Assembly (NCBI GenBank): GCA_012728095.1
Contig: JAAYFU010000060.1
Span: forward strand, 1 to 35,150
Origin: Clostridiaceae bacterium
GTDB taxonomy: Bacteria > Bacillota > Clostridia > DSM-8532
DNA: 35,150 bases
Direction: 5' to 3'
The position numbers and the translations under genes are program-made. Shown one piece after another: positions 24,827-34,358 of the stretch. Within the stretch, counting starts at the first letter, position 1, and each line of letters begins with the position of its first letter. The notes beneath the pieces were generated by a model. That model searched no databases and had not been told where the DNA came from. It saw only the letters and a list, made by a program, of their open reading frames with translations.

Positions 24827-24852
24827 AATTTATCACAAGGGGGATTTTTACC

Positions 24853-26229
24853 ATGGAGAAAAATCAACATGTAATCGGGTATCTTCCCGACGAAAGGCCA
24901 CCAATATGGAAACTGCTGCTGTATGCGATACAACAGGTTATTGTAATGTTTCCTGCCACAGTCGCAGTAGCGCTTATTACTGATTTCCATATCTCAACAA
25001 CCATCTTTGCAAGCGGTTTGGCAACCTTATGCTTTATTTTTGTAACAGGCAAAAAGATACCTCTGTACTATGGTTCCAGCTTCTCATATATTGCAGCCAT
25101 AGCCGGGCTTATGGGGTCTGAGGCGCTTCTTGGAGCTTCATTGAACGAAAAAATTGCAGTCGCGCAATTTGGTATTGTAATGTCCGGTTTTGTTTCGATA
25201 GCCGCCGGACTTATTGTTAAACAATTTGGCAGAGACTCGATAGAGAAAATACTTCCTGCGTCAATTACAGGTTCGATTGCAATGGTCATAGGATTGACTC
25301 TCGCCGGTGTCGCTTTATCCGATGCTGCATCGGTCAGTGGCGCAATATATGCACCGGAAGCCCAGTCGGCCTCAACGACAAATTTGGCCTGGGTAGTTTC
25401 ATTGGTAACTTTATTGTCTACAATAATTTTCTCAGTTTATCTAAAGGGATTTTTGGGACAACTCCCCCTTCTGTTAGGACCTATTCTTGGCTGTATAACA
25501 GCATTTATAATCAAGCTTGCGACTGGTATAAATTTGTTTAAGGTATTGCCTGAAACGGCAAGCAGCGGGATTTTCGCTCTGCCTGTATTCACGCTTCCAA
25601 AGCCTACCCTGGCGGCTGTTGTTGCTATTATGCCAATAGCAATAGCGACTATTCCTGAATCTACAGCCCATGTTTTCCAGCTTGATATTTATGTAAATGA
25701 TTTGGCGAGGAAAAAGAACTCCTCCAAGACTTATGATATTGCTGACAGATTAGGACAAAACCTTATTGGTGACGGTATCGGAGATATCGTTGCAGGCTTT
25801 ATCGGAGGACCCGCAGGAACAAATTACGGCGAAAACATAAGCGCGATGGCTATAACAAGGGTATTCTCCATTCCGGTTCTAATAGCTGCTTCTATAATTG
25901 CCATGATAATCTCCTGCTTTAGTCCGCTTATAAACGCCATCTATGCTATTCCGACAGCAGTTATCGGCGGACTTGAAGTTTACCTGTTCGGTGCGATTGC
26001 TGCCCAGGGTATTGCAATCATGGTTGAGAAAAAGGTTGACCTCTTCAGTGCAAAAAATATTGCAATTATAGCGACAATAATGGTAATAGGTCTTGGAGGT
26101 CAGTACGCTTTCGGCGGAAACATCCCGTTCTTTGGAGTGGAAGTTCCATGTGTCGCCGGAGCCGCTATCTTCGGAATTCTTCTTAACCTGTTCCTGAGCA
26201 TCGGGGAGAAGAAAAAATCTGAAGCTTAA
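24853..26229 (+). CDS. uraA: Uracil permease
   Basis: A 458-residue transporter of the nucleobase:cation symporter-2 family with about 14 membrane segments, taking up uracil with a proton. Family motifs include the N-terminal QQVIVMFPATVAVA, FGIVMSGFVSIAAGL, the substrate-site segment ATIPESTAHVFQLD with the conserved glutamate, and GDGIGDIVAGFIGGPAGTNYGENI, a hallmark of uracil transporters. AAGGGGG lies 9 bases before the ATG. It is cotranscribed with pyrR and so controlled by the attenuator. A terminator follows at 26273. Confidence 0.95.
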   Translation: MEKNQHVIGYLPDERPPIWKLLLYAIQQVIVMFPATVAVALITDFHISTTIFASGLATLCFIFVTGKKIPLYYGSSFSYIAAIAGLMGSEALLGASLNEKIAVAQFGIVMSGFVSIAAGLIVKQFGRDSIEKILPASITGSIAMVIGLTLAGVALSDAASVSGAIYAPEAQSASTTNLAWVVSLVTLLSTIIFSVYLKGFLGQLPLLLGPILGCITAFIIKLATGINLFKVLPETASSGIFALPVFTLPKPTLAAVVAIMPIAIATIPESTAHVFQLDIYVNDLARKKNSSKTYDIADRLGQNLIGDGIGDIVAGFIGGPAGTNYGENISAMAITRVFSIPVLIAASIIAMIISCFSPLINAIYAIPTAVIGGLEVYLFGAIAAQGIAIMVEKKVDLFSAKNIAIIATIMVIGLGGQYAFGGNIPFFGVEVPCVAGAAIFGILLNLFLSIGEKKKSEA

Positions 26230-26272
26230 GATATGATATAAATTATATATAAATAGTAAAACATAAAAGTTT

Positions 26273-26297
26273 AAAAGGGGCTTTCAGCCCCTTTTCC
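26273..26297 (+). terminator. Terminator of the pyrR-uraA operon
   Basis: AAAAGGGGCT (26273-26282), loop TTC, AGCCCCTTTT (26286-26295). The following ~250 bases have no gene; they contain a weaker hairpin CCCCAA ... TTGGGG near 26382-26403. Confidence 0.85.
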
Positions 26298-26549
26298 CAT
26301 TATTATTCAGACCGTTCAAAGACAATTAAAATCCAATAATACCAAAACGAATCTACTTCCATAGGCAACTTTTCAGCTTATCCCCCAACACCTTCGGTAT
26401 TTGGGGCAGATAATCTGATTGCCGGATTGTTTTTATGATTGAATTATCTTGCATTTATTGCCACCCTGAATAAACGGTCAAATCCGTTTGTATACTTATT
26501 TATTACCCTCTTTTCCACTCCTTGAAATCGGTAAGAAAGGAGAATTCTC

Positions 26550-26605
26550 TGGCAATTCCTCGATAAATGGATTATACTTATGAATGATTGTTTATATAGC
26601 AATCA
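26550..26605 (+). promoter_or_regulatory. Probable promoter and leader palindrome of the small membrane protein gene
   Basis: TGGCAA (26550-26555), 17 bases, TATACT (26573-26578). Just after the expected start of transcription TGATTG (26585-26590) pairs with CAATCA (26600-26605), forming either an operator or a 5' hairpin. Confidence 0.4.
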
Positions 26606-26620
26606 GAAAGGCTGAGAATT

Positions 26621-26947
26621 ATGAGTAAAAAGAAGGATTCCATTTTAAGCATTATTCTTTACGTATTGGCAGGATTTCTGATGATTTTTGGTATCTGGTC
26701 AACAAGCGAAGCCATCAGTTATATTTCTCTGATGATTAACCAGGGACAATTAGAATTCAGAGGCCACGTATTTGATATTATAAGCTTTATTATGTCAAGC
26801 GGCGCTGAGTATGTTATCTTCGCATTAATCTTATTTACATTGGGCTGGATGCTTCAAAAAAGTCAGTTGGCTGCAGTCGTTGTATCTGAGCAAGATGTGA
26901 CAGAGAATTCTGTTGAATCTTCAGAAGAAATATACAAAGAAGAATAA
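26621..26947 (+). CDS. Small two-helix membrane protein, unknown function
   Basis: A 108-residue protein I do not recognise. It has a basic N terminus (MSKKKDS), a membrane segment at about 9-30 (ILSIILYVLAGFLMIFGIW), a second at about 62-82 (AEYVIFALILFTLGWML), a polar loop between them and an acidic tail (TENSVESSEEIYKEE). The ribosome binding site (AAAGG) is 13 bases before the ATG, longer than usual. It has its own promoter-like sequence and is closed by the strong bidirectional terminator shared with enolase, so it is a real gene unit. Confidence 0.6.
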   Translation: MSKKKDSILSIILYVLAGFLMIFGIWSTSEAISYISLMINQGQLEFRGHVFDIISFIMSSGAEYVIFALILFTLGWMLQKSQLAAVVVSEQDVTENSVESSEEIYKEE

Positions 26948-26962
26948 TGTTATGTTAAATGG

Positions 26963-27003
26963 AAAAACCAGACCGCCTGCGAAATGCAGGTGGTCTGGTT
27001 TTT
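26963..27003. terminator. Bidirectional terminator between the small membrane gene and enolase
   Basis: AAAAACCAGACCGCCTGC pairs with GCAGGTGGTCTGGTTTTT around a GAAAT loop; runs of A and T at both ends make it work for both converging genes. One mismatched pair (G/T at the middle) is tolerated. Confidence 0.92.
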
Positions 27004-27019
27004 CTTTATGTTAATAGTT

Positions 27020-28393
<1,374 letters not shown>

Positions 28394-28535
28394 TTAATAT
28401 GCATTCCTTGTAAAGATACAGCCTGCCAAATTTACGCATAGATCCCCAATCTTTTGTGTTATTTTTAACACTAACGTAAGACTTTATTCCGGTCATACTG
28501 TTTCTCACTCAAAGCAAAAGTAAAACAGAGAGCGT

Positions 28536-29069
28536 TTACTTTATAATATTTCTCAGTGTTTTGTAAACCAGGAACACAATCAAAGAATTTCCTGCCGATT
28601 TTATAAGATTGAAGGGTATGATAATAGGTACAATACTTGCCTTGACCACTTCAAGGGGCTGACCCCAATACCTTACTGTAAAAAACAGGTTGGCAGGTAT
28701 CATAATTGCCGTCATCGCAATGCAGCCGGCAATCAATGCTATTAAGGCGCCCTTTTTTGTTCTGTTATGCTTGTAAATAATTGACGAAGTCAGAACCAGC
28801 GTTCCTGTCGAAATCACATGCATCACAAAACCAACCCATCCGCTTTGAGCGCTTACCGTTAAGGCCTGGACCAGCGATGCTACAATTGTAATGAGCAAGC
28901 CTGCGATTGGGCCGTAAGCAAAACCTCCGATTAAGATGGGAATGTCAGCAGGATCATATTCGAGCCATGGCGCCGCAGGAATAATCGGGAAATGTATAAG
29001 CAGCACCAACACCAGTGATAATGCGGCCAGAATGGCCATCGTACATAGTTTTCTTACCTCAAATTTCAT
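28536..29069 (-). CDS. ribU: Riboflavin ECF transporter substrate-binding component
   Basis: A 177-residue membrane protein with five to six helices, beginning with a MAILAALSLVLVLLI segment and with PAAPWLEYDPADIPILIGG, a block typical of RibU S-components. It binds riboflavin at the membrane and works with the shared EcfA/A'/T energising module, encoded elsewhere. The FMN riboswitch 100 bases upstream fixes the substrate as riboflavin or FMN. An AGGAG site precedes the ATG. No other vitamin B2 genes are adjacent. Confidence 0.92.
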   Translation of the reverse strand: MKFEVRKLCTMAILAALSLVLVLLIHFPIIPAAPWLEYDPADIPILIGGFAYGPIAGLLITIVASLVQALTVSAQSGWVGFVMHVISTGTLVLTSSIIYKHNRTKKGALIALIAGCIAMTAIMIPANLFFTVRYWGQPLEVVKASIVPIIIPFNLIKSAGNSLIVFLVYKTLRNIIK

Positions 29070-29125
29070 AAAAACAGCACTCCTTTTATGGCTTTGTTTT
29101 TACAATACAATCTGAGGCAGAATTT

Positions 29126-29156
29126 AAAAAAGTTCCCAAAGCAAGCTCAGGGAACT
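29126..29156 (-). terminator. Riboswitch-controlled terminator upstream of ribU
   Basis: On the minus strand AGTTCCC ... GGGAACT encloses a 12-base loop and is followed by six T. It lies between the FMN aptamer and ribU, where the ligand-bound form would end transcription. Confidence 0.82.
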
Positions 29157-29170
29157 GTTTTTTCTGTAAT

Positions 29171-29290
29171 CTTCTCCCATCCAGACTATACTGTCGGCTC
29201 CGGGATCTCACCGGATCATGCTGAAAACAGCTCGCGGGCTCGTGGTTTCACACATCACCGCCGGTAGGGACTTTCACCCTGCCCTGAAGA
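29171..29290 (-). promoter_or_regulatory. FMN riboswitch (RFN element)
   Basis: The minus strand shows the conserved aptamer pieces in order: TCTTCAGGGCAGGGTGAAAG, CCCTACCGGCGGTGAT, AGCCCGCGAGC, GATCCGGTGAGATCCCGGAG, CCGACAGTATAGTCTGGATG and GGGAGAAGA. The terminal helix closes TCTTC with GAAGA. It senses FMN and, with the downstream terminator, controls ribU. Confidence 0.97.
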
Positions 29291-29354
29291 TTGTACTGTA
29301 TTCAATTTGAATCAATTATAATTTATACCTATATCCTTGTCAATATGAATCATT

Positions 29355-30305
29355 CTAATATACTTTTAACGCAAAAACAGGACAACTGGATGAACAGTAC
29401 CCGCATAATACGCATTTATCGTAATCGACTGAAATCTTGCCATTCTCTAATGAGAGGGCTTTTTGTCTGCACCGTTGGATACACGTTCCGCACTTTTCGC
29501 ACCAGAAATCGACATGGAGCTTTTTCTTATTTGCAGGCTTATAATCCCGAATCTTTTCATTGGCATGCTCCAAATCATTAAAGAGTTCCACATTCATGTG
29601 AACCTCTTCAATGCTTTGCATCCCGATGGCAATCGAATGCAGGTACGGTATTGACGTAACAAACTCCAGGCATTCCTTGAAGGAAAGCAAAAGATTTCCT
29701 CCTCCGAAGGGCTTCATTCCGTAAATTGCTTTCCCGTTGTCATAGGCTTCTTTAATAGCCGACAGCATTTCTTCCATCGTTCCGTCGCAAATACCCAGCC
29801 CGCTAATATTGGTAATTGGGTGAATAATATCAATTTCAGGCATCCTTGCTGCCGCTTTTACAGCGGCGATATGATGGGTGGAGATCCCCACGGCTTTGAT
29901 TACGCCCTGCCTTTTAAGCTCTAGATAGTATTCCAGGGCCTCGCGATGCCCTCTTATAGTGTGTTCGCTTTCCTGTTCATGCATAAGAAAGCAGTCTATA
30001 CTGTCCAGTCCGAGTTCCGTCAATGCCCTGTCAACCGTTCTTTTTGCCCCTTCCTTGTCATAGGCGTAAGATTTTGATGCAATAACCGGCTTGATCCCGG
30101 TTATATCCATAGCCCTTTTAATATGCCGGTATGTATCATACAGATCAGCGGTATCAATAAAGTTAACCCCAAGCCGCAAGGCTTCGGCAACAACTTCGCC
30201 ACCTTCCTCAACGCTCATATTCTTTTGTAAAGGGCCAATTACCAGCCCTCCGAAACAAAGTCTTGAAACTATAAGACCGGTATTCCCCAGTTCCCTGTAA
30301 TCCAT
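29355..30305 (-). CDS. Aldo/keto reductase with C-terminal ferredoxin domain
   Basis: A 316-residue protein. Residues 1-~250 are an aldo/keto reductase barrel: start MDYRELGNTGLIVSRLCFGG, catalytic Asp/Tyr region NFIDTADLYDTY, the lysine in VIASKSY and histidine in CFLMHEQES. The C-terminal ~60 residues hold cysteine motifs for iron-sulfur clusters: CEKCGTCIQRC and CVLCGYCSSSCP. This two-part type is common in Clostridia and presumably passes electrons between a nicotinamide or clusters and an unknown substrate. AGGAGA lies before the ATG. It stands alone, with the repeat locus E upstream and the riboswitch region of ribU downstream. Confidence 0.9.
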   Translation of the reverse strand: MDYRELGNTGLIVSRLCFGGLVIGPLQKNMSVEEGGEVVAEALRLGVNFIDTADLYDTYRHIKRAMDITGIKPVIASKSYAYDKEGAKRTVDRALTELGLDSIDCFLMHEQESEHTIRGHREALEYYLELKRQGVIKAVGISTHHIAAVKAAARMPEIDIIHPITNISGLGICDGTMEEMLSAIKEAYDNGKAIYGMKPFGGGNLLLSFKECLEFVTSIPYLHSIAIGMQSIEEVHMNVELFNDLEHANEKIRDYKPANKKKLHVDFWCEKCGTCIQRCRQKALSLENGKISVDYDKCVLCGYCSSSCPVFALKVY

Positions 30306-30412
30306 AATTCATCTCCTGATGTCTTAAGTCACTTAAAGTTATTAACAGTATATCAACCTTGAAAGGGCTTTGATCAGCTTTAGCATAACGAAGGAGCCTT
30401 AACCTGGGATGA

Positions 30413-30523
30413 AGATTCTTCACTCCGCTGCGCTACGTTCAGAATGACAATATTTTGGGGTGCGCTACGTTCGGAATGACAGTATTTATGGGTGCGCTAC
30501 GTTCAGATTAACAGTGGGTATGA
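30413..30523. repeat. REP-like unit expanded into a 32-bp tandem repeat, locus E
   Basis: A reverse unit at 30413-30447 (GATTCTTC ... AGAATGAC) whose last part is repeated: units starting TGCGCTACGTTC at 30429, 30461 and 30493, each 32 bases apart, the third decaying. The stem ATTCT/AGAAT is the A-T version. Confidence 0.7.
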
Positions 30524-30555
30524 CCAGCTCTGTCGTTTTATTCATAATTACATAT

Positions 30556-30581
30556 GTCATCCTGAGCAACAGCGAAGGATC
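30556..30581. repeat. REP-like unit, forward orientation, locus E
   Basis: GTCATCCTGAGCAACAGCG then AAGGATC; the stem here is the G-C version ATCCT/AGGAT. It lies just before the ireB terminator. Confidence 0.72.
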
Positions 30582-30589
30582 TCACCTAT

Positions 30590-30611
30590 AAAAAAAGCGC
30601 CCTTCGGGCGC
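30590..30611 (-). terminator. Terminator of ireB
   Basis: On the minus strand GCGCCC, a GAA loop, GGGCGC, then seven T (30590-30596). It lies 13 bases after the ireB stop codon. Confidence 0.9.
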
Positions 30612-30623
30612 CAGATATACGGT

Positions 30624-30872
30624 CTATTCACTTTTAAGATAGAACCTCACAATCTCTTCCAGCAATTCATCTCTCTCTATTTTTCTTATCAGAATCCTGG
30701 CATTCTTATGGCTGGTTATATATGTAGGATCGCCTGACAAAATATAGCCCACAATTTGACTTATCGGGTTATATCCCTTCTCCTGCAAAGCCTCGTAAAC
30801 ATTAAACATTATCTCACGGGCCTGATCTGATTTATCCTTACTAAAATCAAATTTCATCGTACCCGAATTCAT
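30624..30872 (-). CDS. ireB: IreB family regulatory phosphoprotein
   Basis: An 82-residue member of the IreB (UPF0297, YrzL) family. In Enterococcus, IreB is phosphorylated on threonine by the kinase IreK and influences antimicrobial resistance. The family core [42 protein letters not shown] is fully kept. The ATG at 30872 gives the family-like N terminus; a second ATG five codons on is possible. It is usually next to ruvX/alaS genes, but here is alone with its own promoter-like sequence and terminator, 87 bases after mtaB. Confidence 0.93.
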   Translation of the reverse strand: MNSGTMKFDFSKDKSDQAREIMFNVYEALQEKGYNPISQIVGYILSGDPTYITSHKNARILIRKIERDELLEEIVRFYLKSE

Positions 30873-30888
30873 AACGCACCCGCTTCCT

Positions 30889-30906
30889 ATTCGAAATGAT
30901 TCGAAT
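30889..30906. promoter_or_regulatory. Perfect inverted repeat in the ireB leader
   Basis: ATTCGAA-ATGA-TTCGAAT, 7-base arms, between the predicted -10 of ireB and its ATG, an operator-like position. Confidence 0.4.
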
Positions 30907-30921
30907 TTTAGGTATATTCTA

Positions 30922-30950
30922 ATATTAATACATACATACCCCTAAATCAA
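30922..30950 (-). promoter_or_regulatory. Probable sigma-A-type promoter of ireB
   Basis: On the minus strand TTGATT (30945-30950), 17 bases, TAATAT (30922-30927). It lies just downstream of the mtaB stop, so ireB can be expressed on its own. Confidence 0.5.
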
Positions 30951-30959
30951 GCCGTATAA

Positions 30960-32279
30960 TCAAACCTTAACATAAGATATTGTTCCTCTCATGCGTTCTC
31001 CCTCAATTGAATCAAGGCGCACACGGATTATTTCCCCGGGATTAATATTATTCACCTTTACTGCGACAGGAATATAATTTGATGTCAAACCCTCCATGTC
31101 GCCGGGGCTTCCTTCTATTTCCTGCTCCAGGATAATATCTGCCTGCCTTCCTATATATTTTTCAAAAACTTTATTTCTCATTTGATGAGCCAACTCAATC
31201 AGTAGTTTGCTTCGCTTTTCCTTTATCCCGGGCGGAACCTGGTCAGGAAACTTTGCGGCTGCTGTGCCTTTTCGGGGGGAATACTTAAACACATGTATCC
31301 ATAAAAAGCCTATTTCCTTGCAAAATTGATAGGATTCGGCAAATTCCTCATCGGTTTCTCCGGGAAATCCCGTCATCACATCAGTGGTAAAGGTTACATC
31401 GGGTATTCTTTCCCGTATTAGTTTAATTATTTCCCGGTAATCCTCCGGTGTGTATTTTCGGTTCATTCTCTTGAGTGTCTCCCCACAGCCGCTTTGCAAT
31501 GAAATATGAAAATGCGGGCACAGCTTGGACAAATCCTTAATTTCCTCAATAAATTCATGGGTAAGGTGCATCGGTTCCAATGAACCCAAACGTATTCTTT
31601 CGATTCCCTCAATATTGTGTACCGCTTTTATAAGGCCGGATAAATTCACATTATTCTTAGTGTCGTTGTAAGAAGTAAGGTGAATACCCGTCAGTACTAT
31701 TTCTTTAAAACCATTCGATGCAAAATTTTTTGCCTCTTTGAGCACATCATTGATATCCCTGCTTCTGACAGGACCCCTGGCATAGGGTATAATGCAATAA
31801 GAGCAGAACTGGTCACAACCATCCTGTACCTTCAAGAAGGCCCTGGTATGACCGATATATGTCTCAACAGGCAATTCCTCATATTCCAAAAGGGTCTTTC
31901 TCTCATTTACATACTGCTTAATATCATCTTTCTGCGTATTTTCCACCAGCTCAACTATTCGATGTTTCATATTATTTCCCAAAACCAGGTTAACTCCCTC
32001 AATTTTTGATATTTCTTCGGGAGAAACCTGCGCGAAACATCCCACAACTGCTATAATGGCATCCGGGTTCAGGGAATGGGCTCTTCTAATCATTTGCCTG
32101 GATTTTTTGTCTCCCATGCCTGTTACGGTACATGTGTTTATGACATAAACATCGGCATGCTCATTTGCCTCAACTATATCATAGCCGGCTTTTTTAAAAA
32201 GCAGTTTCATTCCTTCGGTTTCAGCTATATTCACTTTGCATCCTAAAGTAATAAATGCGGCTTTTTTCTTCGGTTTCAT
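30960..32279 (-). CDS. mtaB: tRNA t6A37 methylthiotransferase
   Basis: A 439-residue MtaB that adds a methylthio group to N6-threonylcarbamoyladenosine at position 37 of tRNAs, using two [4Fe-4S] clusters. The N-terminal UPF0004 domain gives cysteines in TLGCKVNIAETE, NTCTVTGMGDKKSRQ and VVGCFAQ; the radical SAM domain has C155-DQF-C159-SY-C162; the C-terminal TRAM-like domain spans about 375-439. MtaB and not MiaB is indicated by the opening TLGCKVN..E and the overall length. AAAGGA lies 7 bases before the ATG. It is divergent from the HPr-like gene. Confidence 0.95.
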   Translation of the reverse strand: MKPKKKAAFITLGCKVNIAETEGMKLLFKKAGYDIVEANEHADVYVINTCTVTGMGDKKSRQMIRRAHSLNPDAIIAVVGCFAQVSPEEISKIEGVNLVLGNNMKHRIVELVENTQKDDIKQYVNERKTLLEYEELPVETYIGHTRAFLKVQDGCDQFCSYCIIPYARGPVRSRDINDVLKEAKNFASNGFKEIVLTGIHLTSYNDTKNNVNLSGLIKAVHNIEGIERIRLGSLEPMHLTHEFIEEIKDLSKLCPHFHISLQSGCGETLKRMNRKYTPEDYREIIKLIRERIPDVTFTTDVMTGFPGETDEEFAESYQFCKEIGFLWIHVFKYSPRKGTAAAKFPDQVPPGIKEKRSKLLIELAHQMRNKVFEKYIGRQADIILEQEIEGSPGDMEGLTSNYIPVAVKVNNINPGEIIRVRLDSIEGERMRGTISYVKV

Positions 32280-32416
32280 TTGTAATCCTTTCTAAAGTTT
32301 GTTATTGTTTGCTATATTATTTTAACAATACTGTATGAGTTATTGTTTCATTGATTTATGGTATAATTTATTATAAAATATTATATAAAAATTCATTTAA
32401 GGATGGTGCAAAAAAT

Positions 32417-32647
32417 ATGAAAACATTCAATATCCTGCTAAAATCCATAAACGATGTGAAAGATTTTGTCAACATCGTCAATAAATATGATTTCGACGTA
32501 GACCTTTCATCCGGGCGGTATATTGTTGACGCAAAATCCATTATGGGCATTTTCAGTCTTGATCTTTCAAAACCAATCAAAGTACAGGTTCATAGCGATA
32601 ACCCTGATAATTTCATAAACGAGATTAAGAGTATTATCGTTGATTAA
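32417..32647 (+). CDS. HPr-like protein without the catalytic histidine
   Basis: A 76-residue protein with the HPr fold pattern. The second half, VDAKSIMGIFSLDL, matches the HPr serine-46 region, with Ser41 here at the position of Ser46. The N-terminal loop that carries His15 in HPr (GIHARP) is replaced by KSINDVKD, with no histidine. It therefore cannot take the phosphate in the sugar phosphotransferase relay, but could still be a target of HPr kinase. This recalls Crh of Bacillus, which has glutamine there. I chose ATG 32417 with GGATGG upstream; a longer reading adds 22 residues. A TATAAT is at 32362-32367, and a terminator follows. Function is inferred. Confidence 0.7.
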   Translation: MKTFNILLKSINDVKDFVNIVNKYDFDVDLSSGRYIVDAKSIMGIFSLDLSKPIKVQVHSDNPDNFINEIKSIIVD

Positions 32648-32685
32648 TCCTTCCATGCCATTTTCCTATATATTCTGTCTTTTAC

Positions 32686-32715
32686 AAAAGCCCTGGGTAA
32701 CAACGGGCTTTTTTG
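32686..32715 (+). terminator. Terminator of the HPr-like gene
   Basis: AAAAGCCC (32686-32693), an 11-base loop, GGGCTTTT, then more T to 32714. Confidence 0.85.
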
Positions 32716-32818
32716 CTTTGCAAATATCCGTTCGGCCGTCTACCCGAAATCTTTTTTCTTTATTATTAAGGCTATAATTATACCACATAACTTTTAAAGC
32801 ATCCAAGGGATAAAGCGG

Positions 32819-32851
32819 CTGTTGCCAAGGTTCTTTTGCTCTCAGCAACAG
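32819..32851. other. Stem-loop after the cpsB-like gene
   Basis: CTGTTGC (32819-32825) pairs with GCAACAG (32845-32851). It lies 33 bases downstream of the cpsB-like stop on the minus strand but has no T-run, so it may be a 3' end stabiliser and not a simple terminator. Confidence 0.4.
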
Positions 32852-32883
32852 TCGACAATAATTTACTATAGGCAAATTTATTG

Positions 32884-33603
32884 TTATTCGGGACTAATTT
32901 TCAAATACTTAATGGCATTTTTTGTAAAAAGTTCGTCACGCATACCTGAGCCGAACCTTTTTTCTATAACTACGGCCGCATTTTTCAAATCAGGATTGCG
33001 ATTTGTGTCCGAGTGCGCATCTGATGCAACAAAATGCACCCATCCTTCCTTAATAAGCCGCATCACAGTCCTCCTGGCCTTCACGCCAAAAATGCCCGTG
33101 ACGCTTCCTGAGTTGACCTGTGAAAGAATACCTCTTTCCATATAGGATTCCATCAGTCCAGGGTTTTCCTGTATCTCAATATTGCATTCGGGATGCGCAA
33201 TAATGGGGGTGATTCCTTTAAGCTGGAGGTCATACAATACATTGTCAATATATGGAGGTATGCTCATCATTGGGAACTCAACCAGCATGCAGCGGGATCC
33301 TGCAAGGGTCCCTATCAACCCCCGTTCATACAATTCTGAAACTTCAAGGGTTATAAATGCCTCACAGCCGGGATGCACGGTTATATTAAGTCCGACATCC
33401 GCCACAAGCTTATTAAGGCGCGCACATTTTTCCATAATGTCAGCAAACTCAAACCTGGTATTCCCAATGACATAATGAGGTGTGGCAATAATATGACGGG
33501 TACCGCAATCATGCGCTATTTTAAGCATCTTCAAAGCCATTGCTTCATCTTTGGCCCCGTCATCAACCCCAGGAATGATATGACTGTGAATATCTATGTA
33601 CAT
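32884..33603 (-). CDS. Tyrosine-protein phosphatase of the CpsB/YwqE type (PHP fold)
   Basis: A 239-residue manganese-dependent phosphatase that removes phosphate from the BY-kinase encoded just upstream, and so tunes exopolysaccharide synthesis. Metal-binding motifs of the PHP fold are present: H6 and H8 in DIHSHIIPGVDDG, ATPHY, the glutamate in HPGCEAF, IAHPE and ASDAHSD. Length is normal. TGGAGA lies before the ATG, 45 bases after the kinase gene. Last gene of the operon. Confidence 0.92.
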   Translation of the reverse strand: MYIDIHSHIIPGVDDGAKDEAMALKMLKIAHDCGTRHIIATPHYVIGNTRFEFADIMEKCARLNKLVADVGLNITVHPGCEAFITLEVSELYERGLIGTLAGSRCMLVEFPMMSIPPYIDNVLYDLQLKGITPIIAHPECNIEIQENPGLMESYMERGILSQVNSGSVTGIFGVKARRTVMRLIKEGWVHFVASDAHSDTNRNPDLKNAAVVIEKRFGSGMRDELFTKNAIKYLKISPE

Positions 33604-33648
33604 TAGAATTCTCCAGGAATAAAAAGTTTAGTTTCTGATTTTTTTACT

Positions 33649-34356
33649 CTAATTTCTTTTTTTTTTCTTTTTCCCATCATCGCTATAGTAATAATAAGGA
33701 TAATAATTGCTGCCAATTGCTTTTTTATCAATATTGTTCAGGACAACTCCTATAATATTCGCGTTTATCTTTTCCAATAACTCCTTTGCTCTTTTTACTG
33801 CCTCAATCTCGGTTTTGCCCGATTTTACAACCAAAATGGTAGCATCAGCATATGTTGAAATTATCGATGCATCAGTAACGCTTACTACAGGCGGTGAATC
33901 CATCAAAATAATATCATAATTGTTTTTTACTTTTTCAATAAAACTTTTCATGGCATTGGAGCTTAATAACTCGGATGGGTTCGGGGGAATTGTCCCACTT
34001 GTTAATACATCTAAATTATTTACAACGTCATGCCGGATAAAAGACACATAATCCTTCTGTGAAGTCAGCAAGTTTGTAAGGCCTTTTTCATTCAAGAGCA
34101 TAAAGACTTTATGCAGCATTGGCCTTCTAAGGTCAGTATCAATTAAAAGTACCTTGCTTCCGCATTGCGCAAATATAACTGCAAGATTAGCTATTGTGGT
34201 GGTTTTCCCTTCCATAGGGCCAGCACTCGTAACCAATATGGTTTTCAAGGGCTTATCCACACCTGAAAACTGAATATTGGTTCTTAATACCCTGTATGCC
34301 TCGGAAACGGGAGATTTTGGGTTATTATGAGTAATAATCGTGTTTTTCTCCAACAT
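33649..34356 (-). CDS. CpsD/CapB-type tyrosine autokinase
   Basis: A 235-residue bacterial tyrosine kinase that autophosphorylates a C-terminal tyrosine cluster and acts with a Wzz-like membrane partner to control polysaccharide polymerisation and export. Motifs: the lead block SEAYRVLRTNIQFS, Walker A SAGPMEGKTTT (Lys51), Walker A' VLLIDTDLRRP, Walker B IILMDSPPV, and the tail NYYPYYYYSDDG followed by a lysine-rich end. I chose ATG 34356, 2 bases after the wzz stop; a TTG two codons upstream is also possible. Its membrane activator gene is truncated, so its activity may be reduced. Confidence 0.9.
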   Translation of the reverse strand: MLEKNTIITHNNPKSPVSEAYRVLRTNIQFSGVDKPLKTILVTSAGPMEGKTTTIANLAVIFAQCGSKVLLIDTDLRRPMLHKVFMLLNEKGLTNLLTSQKDYVSFIRHDVVNNLDVLTSGTIPPNPSELLSSNAMKSFIEKVKNNYDIILMDSPPVVSVTDASIISTYADATILVVKSGKTEIEAVKRAKELLEKINANIIGVVLNNIDKKAIGSNYYPYYYYSDDGKKKKKRN

Positions 34357-34358
34357 AA

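Noticed and set aside
30413..30523. Possible CRISPR array because of evenly spaced repeats
   Set aside because: The 32-bp units are directly joined with no unique spacers, the third unit is decayed, and no cas genes are near.
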